Part shown: positions 1-11,124 of the stretch, piece after piece
How positions within the stretch are numbered: position 1 is the first letter of the stretch
Layout: the number at the start of each line of letters is the position of its first letter
Translations under genes and position numbers: made by a program
Assembly (NCBI RefSeq): GCF_958450345.1
Contig: NC_088780.1
Location: 98,406,226-98,470,225 of the forward strand
Length of the DNA stretch: 64,000 nucleotides
Direction of reading: 5' to 3'
Source: Calliphora vicina
Taxonomy: Eukaryota > Arthropoda > Insecta > Diptera > Calliphoridae
The notes under the pieces: model-generated
Told to the model about the DNA's origin: nothing
What the model saw: the letters and a program-made list of their open reading frames with translations, nothing else
Databases searched by the model: none

Positions 1-879
1 TGGATTTAATTGCAACTCCATAGAATTTAGTTCGAAAGTGTTTTGATCAAAAAATTAAAAAAAATTTCAAATAATTACTTAATTAGTTATTTTTTTGGTT
101 TGTTTTAATGTGATTGTAAGAAATTCTTTGAACTAATTTCAGACACAAGTGATTAATTATGTTTATATGTAATTAATTTTTTGGAATAAATTTAGAGTGG
201 TTTCAATAATGACAAAAAAATCAAAAAAGTTCAAGTACAAGGAGAAACAGAGATTCGTTTCATAGGCAAACAATTATGAAGAAAATGAAATTAAGAAATA
301 TTATATATTTTGTTTTTGTGAAAGCTTTAAAAATTTCCTATTTAAAAATGTATGTCTCATATTTTTGTAAACCCAGTTTTATGTCACTAAATTATTCTAA
401 ACATTTTAATATCATGACAAAAATAATTCTCAAAAATTAACTTTAGCAGATTTTTTATTTTCTTATTTTGAAAGAGATAAACAGAGCTTGTCTATTTAAA
501 TTCAGTTTTTTTAGTTTTTGTTTTGATGCATAAATAACCACCTTAAATTGACTTAGAAATGTTGTTTGTATTGATAAACTTCTCACAGAAAATTTAAAAA
601 TTAACCGATTAACATTTTTAATTATTTTATAAATTATTATAGCCAATTGTTTACTCAATTAGCCACCGCTTTTTGTCTACATTTTCTAAAATCGAATAAT
701 TTCTAAACGCATAAACTTGAATTTTCATAAACAAATTTATGGAATAAATGAAAGATAATATTCATTTAAATACCGATTTTGTAAACTCAAACACTTTCTA
801 TTTTCTTATTTTCTTGTATAATGATTTTGTCATTTCGTTTTTAACACATCAAAATATATATATTATAGGTCTTCATAAG
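1..879. other. AT-rich gene-free flank
   Basis: Strongly A+T-rich sequence with short open frames that show no domain, no codon structure and no splice context. I see no gene or recognisable mobile element here. Confidence 0.5.
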
Positions 880-1000
880 ATTTTAAGACTAGCTTCTAAT
901 CTAGCTATGTCCGTCCGTCTGTCTGTTTGTTTGGTATTGAAATTGGTCAATATCGGTCCATGATTTCACAAATGTCCCACCCAACAAGGGACAGAATCTA
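880..1000 (+). mobile_element. DINE-1-like fragment
   Basis: A short stretch resembling the middle of the DINE-1-like repeats elsewhere in the window: a CTAGCTATGTCCGTCCGTC core with a few GTCT/GTTT repeats, followed by text resembling AATCGGTCCATGATTTCAC. Both termini are missing, so it is a degraded fragment. Confidence 0.4.
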
Positions 1001-1124
1001 AATTTTTTTGAAATAAATATGGCATTTCTAAACTGCTGGTTCTATCGGGATGACGTGGGCGTAGCCAAGGAGTATTCGAGTTTAAGTTATTAAAATGGGA
1101 ACTACAAATGCTCTAGGGACGGCG

Positions 1125-2535
1125 CACAGTGGTATGAGAAAAAAAAAGATGGAAATAAATCTGTAACTTCTAAACCCTTAGTCCGATTTGAATGAAATTT
1201 GATATGCGCACAGACGAAGTGTTGTGGAGTTTAAGTTTTGAATTTTGACCGCAGCTCGGGTATGTTAAATTTTTAAAACGATCCTATTTCTTCGGCTTTC
1301 TACCGATTTCACAACGATCACCTATATAGAATCTCCTCGTCGAGCACTACAAAAAACCTCGTTGTAACTATGAATTATCTCTTATATCTTAGGAGATATT
1401 CGCATTCGAAAATTAAATTTTCATCATTTTTACCCACCCTACTCCAGTTTTTTGATAACAGCGGATCCAAATATTTACCGATTTTCTCCATTTTTCTTTT
1501 GTTGGACTAACAATAAATTTATGTTTAAATATAGAAAGAATTGTTTAAAAACCATGACTGAGTCCAAAGTTACATGCATTTGAATTTTAAAAATTTTGAA
1601 AAGGCCATTTTTCGCTATTTTTTTAGGAAAAAGTATTATTATTCTTTTTAAGTTATCTAAAAAATTTCTAAAATAATGTATAAAGAATTTGTACTTTTTA
1701 AAAAGCTAACTTTACATCGAATGTTTTAAATTAAATTGAAAATGTTTAATACCGAGGGGACCAGGTCCATTCAAAGAACGCCTATTTTTTATGTAAAATT
1801 CAACTTTAGTGCAAAAATTCTCAAATCGCATGTCGATATCAAAATATAGTGACCCATTTTACATGGCCCAATATGTTCTTATTATTTTATTATAACCTAA
1901 GAACTAAAAAATCCCATTTTTGGGATTTTTCAACACTTTTTTGGGAATTGCGGGATTCCTGATTACAAATTTAAAAGTTGGTGTTCAGTTTTTCATTTCA
2001 AATCGAAAAGTCTATATTACTGTAAAATTTTGTTAAAAAATATTCATAAATAAAATTTTATTTCAAATTAAAATATTTGTATCTTTGCAAAAACTCAAAA
2101 AGCATTTTTTGTCACATTTTTCAAAAAAGTATTCCATGATTTTTTTAGTTGTAAAAAGTTATATATATCTTTGAAAAGTAGACAAAATTCCCTATCCGTT
2201 GACATATAATATGTCTACCTTATATTTTTTAATTGGCAATTTGATTAGGGAAAACTTAACAACTCGCAGAGAATTTACCTAACATAGAAATTCATAAAAA
2301 GTATGTTTGCCTGCAAATAACATTTTTATGAATGTAAACAACAGTACTAGGTAAATTCTCTGCGAGTTGTTAAGTTTTCCATAATTAATTTGCCAATTAA
2401 AAAACATAAGGTAGACATATTATACGTCTTCAACAACACTTCGTCTGTACGCATGTCAAATTTCATTCAAATCGGACTAAGGGTTTAGAAGTTACAGATT
2501 TATTTCCATCTTTTTTTTTGTCTCATACCACTGTG
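1125..2535. mobile_element. Non-autonomous Transib-like element with CACAGTG ends
   Basis: The left 105 bp (about 1125-1229) and the right 105 bp (about 2428-2535) are near-perfect inverted repeats. Both ends begin CACAGTGGTATGAGA. The element is flanked by the 5-bp direct repeat CGGCG (1120-1124 and 2536-2540). CAC-starting termini with a 5-bp CG-rich duplication are established traits of the Transib superfamily, whose transposase is related to RAG1. There is no coding capacity inside, so this is a 1.4 kb non-autonomous copy that depends on a transposase elsewhere. It carries a nested MITE at 2207-2422. The superfamily assignment rests on termini and duplication only; another CACTG-type superfamily is the alternative. 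Confidence 0.7.
2207..2422. mobile_element. Nested TA-flanked foldback MITE (mariner-type)
   Basis: TAATATGTCTACCTTAT at the left and its complement at the right start inverted arms of about 85 bp that share AACTTAACAACTCGCAGAG. TA dinucleotides flank both ends (2205-2206 and 2423-2424), as expected for Tc1/mariner-type insertion. It lies inside the Transib-like element just before that element's right arm, so it inserted later. No ORF. Confidence 0.65.
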
Positions 2536-2540
2536 CGGCG

Positions 2541-4169
2541 CTATATTTGCTCAAATTATGGTACCTTCGACATGTAAAATTTTTAAACATGGGAAATTTG
2601 TTTGTTTCCCATCCGATTTCAAAGCTTTTTATATTTTTCTGTATGCTATTTATCTCTTATAATTTTCGAGTTATAGGCATTTAAAAATTGAAATTTTAAA
2701 ATTTTTCCATACCTTAGTCCGATATTTTAAAAATATTGGAGGTACCTTTGGACCTTCTTAGTTAGAAAACTAAAATACAAATAATAGAGCAATATCAATT
2801 ATGGGTCCAAAAATTAACGATTTACAATTTAAAGATTCAAAAATAGTAGATTTTTGCTGTTTTTTTTGGTGACTTAACTCTTTCTTTATTAAAAAAAAAA
2901 ATTTTAAGAACATATAACAATTTTATGTTATTCTGTAAGGCATCTTTACGGAGAATATTTTGGTATAAAAACATGTCCTATTTTTCAATATGCCCTTCGG
3001 AATTTTACCCATTTTTTTATCTAAATTTTAATTTCGGGGCACACGTTCTAAACGTAAAGCAGCTTTGGAAACCTTGATGTGTAGGGAACTTATCCCCAAA
3101 GTATTTTTTTAGTGCAGAAGTTAATGTGGACCTCATGGACCAAAATTATTTTAAATTTTATTAAAAACTAATTCAGGGCGGCTTAATGATCGCTATCATT
3201 AAAATTCAGTAACCGACATAATCCAAATTAGTGTTACCTTTTTGTTTAAAATCGTTAGGCAACCATGATATTGTTCAACAATAATGTTGTTCTTTCGTGA
3301 GAAGTTGTATAATTGGAATAACTATGTTTGATATATTTTAATAAATAAACTTTAAAAACACACCTTATAGTTTACAAGATTACACTGGTAACATAGTCGA
3401 TGTTAACTCTAACAGTGCCTACGATATATTGACACACTCACAACCCCCTGTTACTATTTATATACACAGCGCCATATTCTAGAAGTCTCATGAATAATCT
3501 AATGGAAAAACTAGAATGTTCTATTTCAACATTGAGCACATAGAGCTTTTAAAGCTTTTAGTGGAATTTGTTATTTTATTTAATTTTAGTCATAAATACC
3601 AGGCCTGATAAAATAATAAAATAATTAAGTTGGAATACATAAAAACGTGTTTTGCATAGAATATATAGAAGTAATTAGATTTTAAAAGAACCACTAAGAA
3701 ATGCATATAATTTTGAATGTCCGAACTGCCCTGTTTGGGGACTCATGAGGGGTCTGTTGTATCTATTGTCAAAAATTAGACTCAATTACTAATCTACTAA
3801 AAATATATGAAATTTCACTCAACTAAATCATTATTTCAATACACTTGATTTAAGATAGTATAAATAGATTTAGAAAATATAATCCAAAAATAACACTGTG
3901 TTAAATTCATGGGTGATGCTGTTTTTTACAACATCCGAATTGAATATTGTATGTCTTTGAAATGCAATCAATTCTATGAAGGATTTAATTATTTTCTTTT
4001 TAATTAGTTAAGGAATATTCAAACATTTGTATTAAATTGAAACACATTCTGGCTAATTAGCAAAATGAAAACCTAATTACTGTAAACTGTATTAAATACA
4101 TAAGTAGGTTATATTAAAAAAAAAATGTTGACTTACGATATAAGAAATCCAAATATAAATTTGACTCAC
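2541..4169. other. Gene-free AT-rich stretch with one promoter-like cluster
   Basis: No coding sequence is visible. The only structured part is the minus-strand cluster of heat-shock-like elements and a TATA box at 3455-3522, listed separately. The rest is AT-rich and unassigned. Confidence 0.4.
3425..3522 (-). promoter_or_regulatory. Heat-shock-like promoter cluster, possibly from an LTR
   Basis: Read on the minus strand there are, in order, AGAATGTTCT (3513-3522), TTCTAGAA (3477-3484) and TATAAATA (3455-3462). The first two are alternating GAA/TTC units, the layout of heat-shock factor sites, and they lie just upstream of a TATA box. No coding sequence follows within 1 kb on that strand. 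It may be a regulatory part of a solo LTR or a chance arrangement in AT-rich DNA. Confidence 0.25.
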
Positions 4170-4210
4170 CTGAAAAGAAAAAAAACAACAAAATAAACAT
4201 TAACTTTCAT
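4170..4210 (-). CDS. Candidate first exon with signal-peptide-like start
   Basis: Minus-strand ATG at 4210 opens 13 codons, Met-Lys-Val-Asn then a hydrophobic run of Tyr, Phe, Val and Leu, and ends at a strong donor, TTTTCAG followed by GTGAGTC. This is the layout of a dipteran secretory first exon. The rest of the gene would lie leftwards, below 4170 or outside the window. I found no convincing second exon, so this may be chance. Confidence 0.22.
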
Positions 4211-5529
4211 TTCAATCTAAAATATTATAGACAATGGAAATTTTAATCAAATTAATAAAATAAAATTCCCGCAAAAATATTCAAATCTAAATTTTAGTTT
4301 CCAGACATAATACGAACGACATTTCAAAGACATAACAAATGTTATTTAGTAATCAATTGTATTTAATATTTATTTGTTTATCAATTAAATAATTCCTTAT
4401 AAAAAATCCCCTATAATTTTAATATTTATACAATGACCCTTTACAAAAAAAATTTAATATCTACGTCTAAAAGCAATAAGTAAAACTTTCTGTTACCAAA
4501 AAAAAAAATGTTTAAGATACTTTAAAAAAATATTTTTTTTTAGTTCTCTACTAAATTCCTGTTTTATATTGTTTGTGTTCTTTTGTATTTATACTTATTT
4601 GTTTAATTAATTAAAATTGAGTGTGTCCAAAAAACCGCAGAAATAAACAAAATATCAAAATATTTTTAATGACATCTTAGACAAAGAAAACAGAAAAAAA
4701 ATTAAAAAACCACAAGATACTCATGATAGCAAGTAGGAGTGGAGTGCCTAATTTAAATGGCTAAAATTTAAAATGTCATAAAGGAAATTTTTAAACAATT
4801 AACATACGTGAGTTAACCACAAGAAATTTTAAACTAGAGGAAATATTTTTTGAACTATTTCGCTTCCTAGCAATGCGGAAGCTGGAAAGCAAACGTAGAT
4901 CTTACAATCGATCGTTTATTTAGCTTGTAATTGATCGTTACTTTTTCGAAGTACTGGACAAATGCTTTTCATGAACTGTTTTTCTTAGGTGTTTCCAAAA
5001 ATGTGCAATATTTTTATTGGTAACTAGCATGTTAGCTTTTCAGAGCAATCAGTTCATAATTGTCTAAGAAGTGTCAATAGCATTTGACACATTGAATCAA
5101 AAATAATACCGGTATTAATAAACGATATTTAAAGCATACACATTTAATATATTCAGATTGGCTTTACATTCTGAATCATTTGTTAAACAAATACAAATTT
5201 AAATAAATAGTTAATAACTGTTGACTTATAGAAATACTGATGTAAGTCTATATTGTACAAAGGCAATTGTGTTAACCGCTCACTGAAATAATGGACCTTT
5301 ATAAAAAAATATCATAAATTATATGATGGCATATTTCGAAGTGAGAAATGAAGTTTTTAAATAAACAATATTTTACATTTGTTTTTACTATTCAATGACT
5401 TGTTTAATAGTATATCAGCTTATAATTTATATTGACCCTGATTTATTTGTTTTAATTTAATGGTCCAATATAAAAAAAATAGTTTATAAACTTAAATCAT
5501 TTACGCTTCTTTATTGGCATACTTTTTGA
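4211..5529. other. Gene-free AT-rich stretch
   Basis: AT-rich sequence without recognisable coding, RNA or repeat structure. No feature supported. Confidence 0.4.
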
Positions 5530-5537
5530 TTCAATAG

Positions 5538-6195
5538 TGGGGGTTCGCGGCCCTCTAGGGGTCCGTATAAACATTCCAGGGGGCCACGAAGAACTCAAGA
5601 AAACATTAAACACTGTATTTGATTGATAATATCTTCTGCTTTATATTAATACTTTCATACTACATGATTCTATTCTAGATATCTTGTAAAATAATTTACT
5701 TCGAAATCTTTTTATTGTGTCTGTTGATGAATGAAATATTTGTGAAAAAATATATTTATAAAATGTAACTCCTGTGTTAAATTTCATATTAAATTACTTC
5801 GTTGAAATCGAAAACTTTGGTTGATATGTTACAAAGTTTTACCGCATGTTACCTCTGAAGTATTGAAGACATTAATTTAATTGTGATCATCATATTGACT
5901 TGACTTGCGAATGATTTAGATTTTCAGTATCTGAAATTTCTCCCAACGAAAACAATTCCGCAATTATTTATATTTTACCTGAATTATTAAACTAATTTAT
6001 TTTTCCAATATTATTTAGCTATTCTGAATTTCGATTTGTGTTTTCGCAATATTAATTTGGATGAACTTCAATTAAATTCTCAATTTCAACTTGAAAATTG
6101 AAATTGCTGTTTTTTGTGCTTTATATAAAATAATATGATAAAAATAGGGACAAGGTCAAGGAGGTCGTAAAACAAAAGCTTGTGAGAACCCCCGC
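5538..6195. mobile_element. hAT-like non-autonomous element
   Basis: The left end reads TGGGGGTTCGCGGCCC and the right end, reverse-complemented, GCGGGGGTTCTCAC, close to the GGGGTTCTCAA type of hAT termini. Imperfect 8-bp flanks TTCAATAG (5530-5537) and TTTAACAG (6196-6203) match at six of eight positions. A related remnant lies at 24713. No ORF survives. The boundaries carry an uncertainty of a few bases. Confidence 0.5.
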
Positions 6196-6545
6196 TTTAA
6201 CAGCTTTATATTTACAAAAAAGTATTAAAATTGTTGAATTTTTTTAAAACAAATCTTCCTTAGGTTGTTTTATTTAATCGATTAGTCAAATGTAAAATTC
6301 AAACCTAAAAAAAGTATTTCAAGAAAATGTTTAATTTATAAATAAATGTTAAAATTGATCATTTCTGATTATTTTAGTTGTTTAAGATTTTATGATAGAT
6401 ATAATAAAAACTAAACTTGAGTTGAGATCCATATATTAAATCATTAAAGTAACGATTGTTTAAAGGGTGTCCCAAAATTCACGCAAGCTAAAAAGGTATT
6501 AACAGTTAGACAGTTTATTAGAGTTAGTAAAAATACAGCATTAAA

Positions 6546-7164
6546 CAAGTAAGAAAGTATAGTCGGTCAAGCCCGACCATATTATATATAGTAATTTATA
6601 TTCGGGAGTGATTTTCGAAAGTGGGCCTTATATGGGAGTTATGACCAATTATTGACCGATCACCATGAAATTAGGTCGTGTGATTTATGTCTATATTAAA
6701 GTTAACTATGTTGAATTTTGTGTGTATACCAACATTTTTAAGAGATTTATGCACGTTAAAGTGATTTTCGTATGCGGTTCTATATTGGAGCAATCGTAAC
6801 AAAATTTGGTGACATGAATTTTGTATATATAAAACTTATTTGGAGCGAATTTTGTGTAGATACATGTATAAATTAAACATTTATGACATTTGTATGGGGG
6901 CTAGGTGAAATAATGTACCGATTTCAGCCAGTTTCAATAGGCTTTATATGTATCAAATTTTATCCAAATATCTTCAAAATTGCGACCTGTACTCTGCGCA
7001 CAGCCAGCCAGACGGACGGATGGACATCGCTTAATCGACTCAGGAAGTGATTCTAAGTCGATCGGTAGATATACTTTAAGGTGGGTGTTAGACTAATATT
7101 TTTGGGCGTTACAAACATCTGCACAAACGCATTATACTCTCCTCACTATGTGGTTTAGGGTATA
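6546..7164 (-). mobile_element. DINE-1-like (Helentron-associated) element
   Basis: On the minus strand the element opens with TATACCCTAAACC, has a short GTCCGTC core next to an AATCGACTCAG-type motif (7010-7050), then repeats of TCATGGTGATCGG type, and ends with the hairpin GTCGG-TCAAG-CCCGAC and CTTTCTTACTTG. These are the landmarks of DINE-1/INE-1 non-autonomous Helentron elements in flies. It sits in an A-run (AAA before CAAG, AAAA after TATA), matching insertion between identical T residues. Non-coding. Confidence 0.75.
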
Positions 7165-7452
7165 AAAAGTGGCAAACGCGTTTTAAACAATATTTAATAA
7201 ATAATGAGACGACCACAGTATCGTACAAAATCATCCAAAGTATTGTAATTTTCATATTAATGACTTTGTTAATCTCAAAATTGCGGCGTTTGGCCTTCCT
7301 AAAAATATAATTAGAAATTTCTAGAAGTCAATTGAAAATTTCTGAAATATAAATGGAAATGGTGTAGAACTGTTCTCTATGGAATATAATTTTGTCTATT
7401 TTTGTGAAAATTAACGACTTGACTAATATGTTTATAACCTTAACAATCTTAA

Positions 7453-7673
7453 CCCTCTAATGTTTAAGCATGCCTCAAGGCACTCATCGCAAAATGCCAA
7501 TAAATGCATATATAAGTGATATTTCATTTAAAAAACTTTGAAAGCTTTTTAAAATAATTTAAGTGCATTTTTAACAACTGTTACATGAGTTTTTGAAATG
7601 CAAAATCAGTTATATTTGCATTTATTGGCATTTTTGTGATGAGTGCCTTGAGGCATGCTTAAACATTAGAGGG
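7453..7673. mobile_element. piggyBac-like MITE
   Basis: A 221-bp foldback bounded by TTAA on both sides (7449-7452 and 7674-7677). Inverted arms start CCCTCTAATGTTTAAGC and extend about 65 bp with few mismatches. TTAA duplication with CCC-starting termini is the signature of piggyBac-type transposition. No ORF. The arms are so similar that the copy is probably not old. Confidence 0.75.
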
Positions 7674-7809
7674 TTAAGTTATACATAATAAGTTTTAAAA
7701 ATCGTCTAATTAATTCGCCATTGTATGGACGGTTCCCACGCCTGAAGTGGTGTGCTTTGCTTTGCTGTTATAAAATTTAGTTTCGCTTTTCAACATATGG
7801 GCAATTTCA

Positions 7810-8183
7810 TGTCATCGTACGTGACATATGAACGCCTATAAAGTGAACTAGATTTTGCAATAATAAAAATATCTGAAAAATAATTTGGTCTTTATATCCA
7901 TTCATATGGTACTATATCTCAAAAAAAGTAATAAGTTCTTTCGAAGCATTGTTGTCCAAAATATCCAGCGAAATAAGGATATATCGTACGTAACATAAAA
8001 CGGAAGTAATTTTGAGCTACATGTACCAATATGCTAAAATTTGTGAATCATTAGAGTCGTTATTCTTTCTTTTAATTTCTTACGCTAAACCAAATATTTT
8101 TCCTCTACAATCCGTTATATTTAAATGAAAATAATCTTTGTATGATTTTATAATAAATAAAATATAATATCGTACGTGACAGA
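7810..8183. repeat. Recurrent ATCGTACGTGACA motif
   Basis: ATCGTACGTGACA occurs at 7814-7826 within the near-palindrome TGTCATCGTACGTGACA, again in altered form at about 7983, and again at 8171-8183. The repeats may mark ends of a degraded element; no target duplication was found. Confidence 0.3.
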
Positions 8184-8193
8184 TTTTTCTTCT

Positions 8194-8396
8194 AGAGAGT
8201 CAACTCAAAATTTTTCAAATTTCACTTTTTGCAAGAAATCGATGTACAGTGGTCATATCTACCCTTATCTTACATAATTTCTACTCTTTCGCCAAAAAAT
8301 ACAGTTGTATTCGTCTTCAACTTTTATTGAAATGTATTAAAAAAACAGTTTTTTGCCTCTACTGATAATTTTACATTTTGAGTTGACTCTCTTTAG
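8194..8396. mobile_element. Short foldback MITE
   Basis: Inverted ends CTAGAGAGTCAACTCAAAAT at the left and its near complement ending CTCTCTTTAG at the right enclose about 160 bp without an ORF. No clear target duplication, so the superfamily is unknown. Confidence 0.5.
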
Positions 8397-8408
8397 AGGG
8401 ATTTTATG

Positions 8409-8720
8409 TCAAGTGAACCAACTTTTGAAATCGATGTCTTCCGATAAGTTTTCAATAAGATCGTACGAGAACTCTCTGAGTTAGAGGGGGTAAAAATTTG
8501 ACATTTAGGCCAAACAGGTGTTTTTTCTCATCCATATAATTTATTACCTATTATTCTTAGCAAAATGTGACCCAAATAGTTTAGATAGCTATTTCTTCAA
8601 TCTTTCGAAAAATGATATTAAACTAACTCAGAGAGTTATCGATCGATCTTGTTGAAAAATTGTGTCTGAATTACTATATAATAATACTAACTTTTTCATC
8701 CCGAAAGTTGGTTCACTTGA
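8409..8720. mobile_element. Foldback MITE with long imperfect arms
   Basis: TCAAGTGAACCAACTTT at the left matches the complement of the right end. Further in, GAACTCTCTGAGTTAG (about 8470-8486) pairs with CTAACTCAGAGAGTT (about 8621-8636), giving arms of about 80-100 bp with one divergent segment. No ORF; target duplication unclear. Confidence 0.55.
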
Positions 8721-9356
8721 TATAAATTGGAGTCAGCCAATTAATTAAACATTAATGAAAATGTGTGTCTTAAAGGGATACATTGACTACTTGCAAAACT
8801 GCTGAATATCTTCATTGTTAGACATAAGTGTAATCATTAATAAGCAAGAGTAATTTTAAGACTCTAACAAAATTATTTATTTAATCAATTAGAAATAATA
8901 ACATAATTTGTTTGAAATTGTATTACATTTTATTTTATATTTTCTTAACAAATCAAAGGAGTGGTACTAATCATGTCTTCATTAGTGAATGGCGTGTCAA
9001 AACTGAATTATTATTTGAGTAGTTTTTTTAAATTTTTTATTAAATTAATGTAAAAATAATAATAAAAAGCTAAATAATTGAAATCCCTAAAAGATGAATA
9101 TTAAAAGAGTTCCAAAAAATCGTAAATTAACTTTAAACCAAAGATCACTCGAAACTTGTTTCAGATTCATCTTTGTTGTAAAATAAACCTAAAAAATTAT
9201 AAACAAAGCCAACAATCATAAACGAAACCACAAAAATACTTAATAACAACATAATTAATAAAAGTGAACGTTAAAAACATAAACCATTGATTTAACACAA
9301 AAACATGCCAGCAATAAATACCAGCATTTTTAGACCACAGCTACAATTTAGTAACA
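8721..9356. other. Upstream region of clip protease 1
   Basis: AT-rich non-repetitive sequence preceding the first protease gene. It should contain the promoter, but no convincing TATA and initiator pair can be fixed because the first exon is uncertain. Confidence 0.35.
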
Positions 9357-9405
9357 ATGACTAGGCCATTAGCATTCTTCGCACTTTGTACTTCCTCAAA
9401 AGGGG
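9357..9405 (+). CDS. Possible first exon of clip protease 1
   Basis: ATG at 9357 lies in a good fly start context (AACAATG) and encodes Met-Thr-Arg-Pro followed by Leu-Ala-Phe-Phe-Ala-Leu, a short hydrophobic stretch. If it stops at GGGG before GTTTCC (9405), its phase (one base left over) fits the acceptor at 9513-9514. The donor is weak and the hydrophobic core short for a signal peptide, so the true first exon may be farther upstream. Confidence 0.25.
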
Positions 9406-9514
9406 GTTTCCCCAAGATCACCATTAATTATCTTAACATGCATCCAAACCATAAAATAACCGCACGCATTATTAAATAATTTATTTATATTTTTCTCTCT
9501 CTCCCTTTTACAAG

Positions 9515-10759
9515 ATTTTATCAACAGACGCTGTGAAAACCCCAACAAAAGACCAGGCACATGTGTGGCCATACATGACTGCCAAGTGCTATTGCAAAGT
9601 GATCGTTCTTTTGTAGAAGCATCACGATGTGGCGGTGGTTTTGGCACTACACCCTATGTTTGCTGTTCTAGTGATACGGGCTACACCAGAGAGCCCAGAA
9701 AACAAGTGGTAGCAGTAGCAAGAGAAGATCCCGAATTGAGTCCTGATGAAAGATCTTGGTTGAGACAAATCTTTAGGGGAAATTTTCTGACAACAACCAT
9801 ATTTCCAGACCGCTCAAAAACCAAATCGTTGCTATTGCCAGAACCTCCCACCTGTGGTGGAGAGTTCATAGACAATCGTATTTATGGTGGCCGGGATACG
9901 GAATTATATGAATTCCCCTGGATGGCATTTTTGGAGTATACAAAGGCTGGTAAGTGAAAAAACACAATCATTTTCTTACATTTTCTAAAATTTTAAATCT
10001 TCTTTCTATTTATTATTAGATCCTACACAGGAAGCGGTATGTGCTGGTTCTTTGATTAACTCCCGCTATATTTTAACAGCTGCCCATTGTGTGGAGGGTC
10101 CCATATTAAGACAAAAAGGAGAACTGTAAGTGTTTCTACGTTATAGCTAAAATTTTAAAATTAATTTCCTCTTTATTTAATTTTACAGTGTGGCTGTGCG
10201 TTTGGGCCTGAGAGACTATACCCAAAGCTCTAGATTCTCCGGTGATGATCAACGTTGGCGCGTTGAAGAGAAAATTATTCATGAAAACTACAAATCCCAA
10301 AAGACTCCTGTTCACGATATAGCTCTTCTACGACTTGAAAGTAATGTACGCTATTCCAAAACTGTACGACCCATTTGTTTGCCTTCTGTGCTGACACCCT
10401 TTAATCTGAAATCGGATACCAAACTTACGGTGGCCGGCTGGGGCTCAACGGAATTCGACTCGAGCAGTCCCATTAAGCAAAAAGTTAATGTTGCCCTAAT
10501 GGATCAAAAGTTCTGTAAACAACAGTATGGCAAATTGGGTTTAAACATAGAATCTTCACACATGTGTGCTGGCGGTGCAGCCAACAAAGACAGTTGTCGT
10601 GGTGATTCCGGTGCCCCATTAATGCACTATCGCAATGGCGTTTGGGTGCTGGAGGGTGTGGTATCGTTCGGTCGCCGCTGTGGCTACAAGGATTGGCCCG
10701 GTGTATATGCTCGTGTCAGTAGTTATACTCAGTGGATTAACAAGAAGCTGCGTAGTTGA
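9515..10759 (+). CDS. Clip-domain trypsin-like serine protease 1 (5' partial)
   Basis: Secreted protease zymogen of the clip family, which acts in extracellular cascades such as Toll activation and melanization. Exons 9515-9949, 10020-10125 and 10189-10759 join in phase across GTAAGTG donors and pyrimidine-AG acceptors. The first exon encodes a clip domain with all six cysteines (first at 9532, CC near 9662), then a linker with a cysteine (Pro-Thr-Cys-Gly-Gly) and the activation site Arg/Ile-Tyr-Gly-Gly at 9877-9888. The catalytic triad is complete: His at 10085 (TAAHC), Asp at 10316 (DIALL), Ser at 10607 (GDSGAP). Asp at 10589, six residues before Ser, predicts cleavage after Arg or Lys. Unusual: only 15 residues between clip cysteines 3 and 4, and GDSGAP in place of GDSGGP. 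The sequence recalls the Drosophila Sp7/MP2 group, from memory only. The signal-peptide exon is not secure. Confidence 0.9.
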
Positions 10760-10921
10760 GTTTGTGATTGAGTACAAATTAAGTAATTTAACTGATTTCT
10801 AGTTTTTAAGGAAATATAGTGAAATTTTAAGAGTATTGTATTTTTGTTTTTCATACAGACATGATTTTTATTTTTCGTATTCACACACTCATTTAGTTTG
10901 TAAGAGAATGATAATTATTTT

Positions 10922-10927
10922 AATAAA
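10922..10927 (+). terminator. Poly(A) signal of clip protease 1
   Basis: AATAAA 163 bases after the protease 1 stop codon, followed by AT-rich sequence. It is the first canonical signal downstream. Confidence 0.5.
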
Positions 10928-11124
10928 TTAAAAAAAGATATTATAGTTTTAAATATAATTGTTTCATTTCGAATCTATTGGAGTAGGCATTCATATTGGA
11001 TAGTCAGCTATGGGTTTAAATGACGAGTACAAAATGAGTTCAATTCGACAAACAATTGGTGAAGAGTTTTATTCTGTTTCTAATGAGTTCAATATGTCAG
11101 GCGAGAAGTAAATACAGTGCACTC

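Noticed and set aside
9396..9875. Minus-strand open frames over protease 1
   Set aside because: Antisense shadows of the clip exon; the plus strand shows clip cysteines and the activation site.
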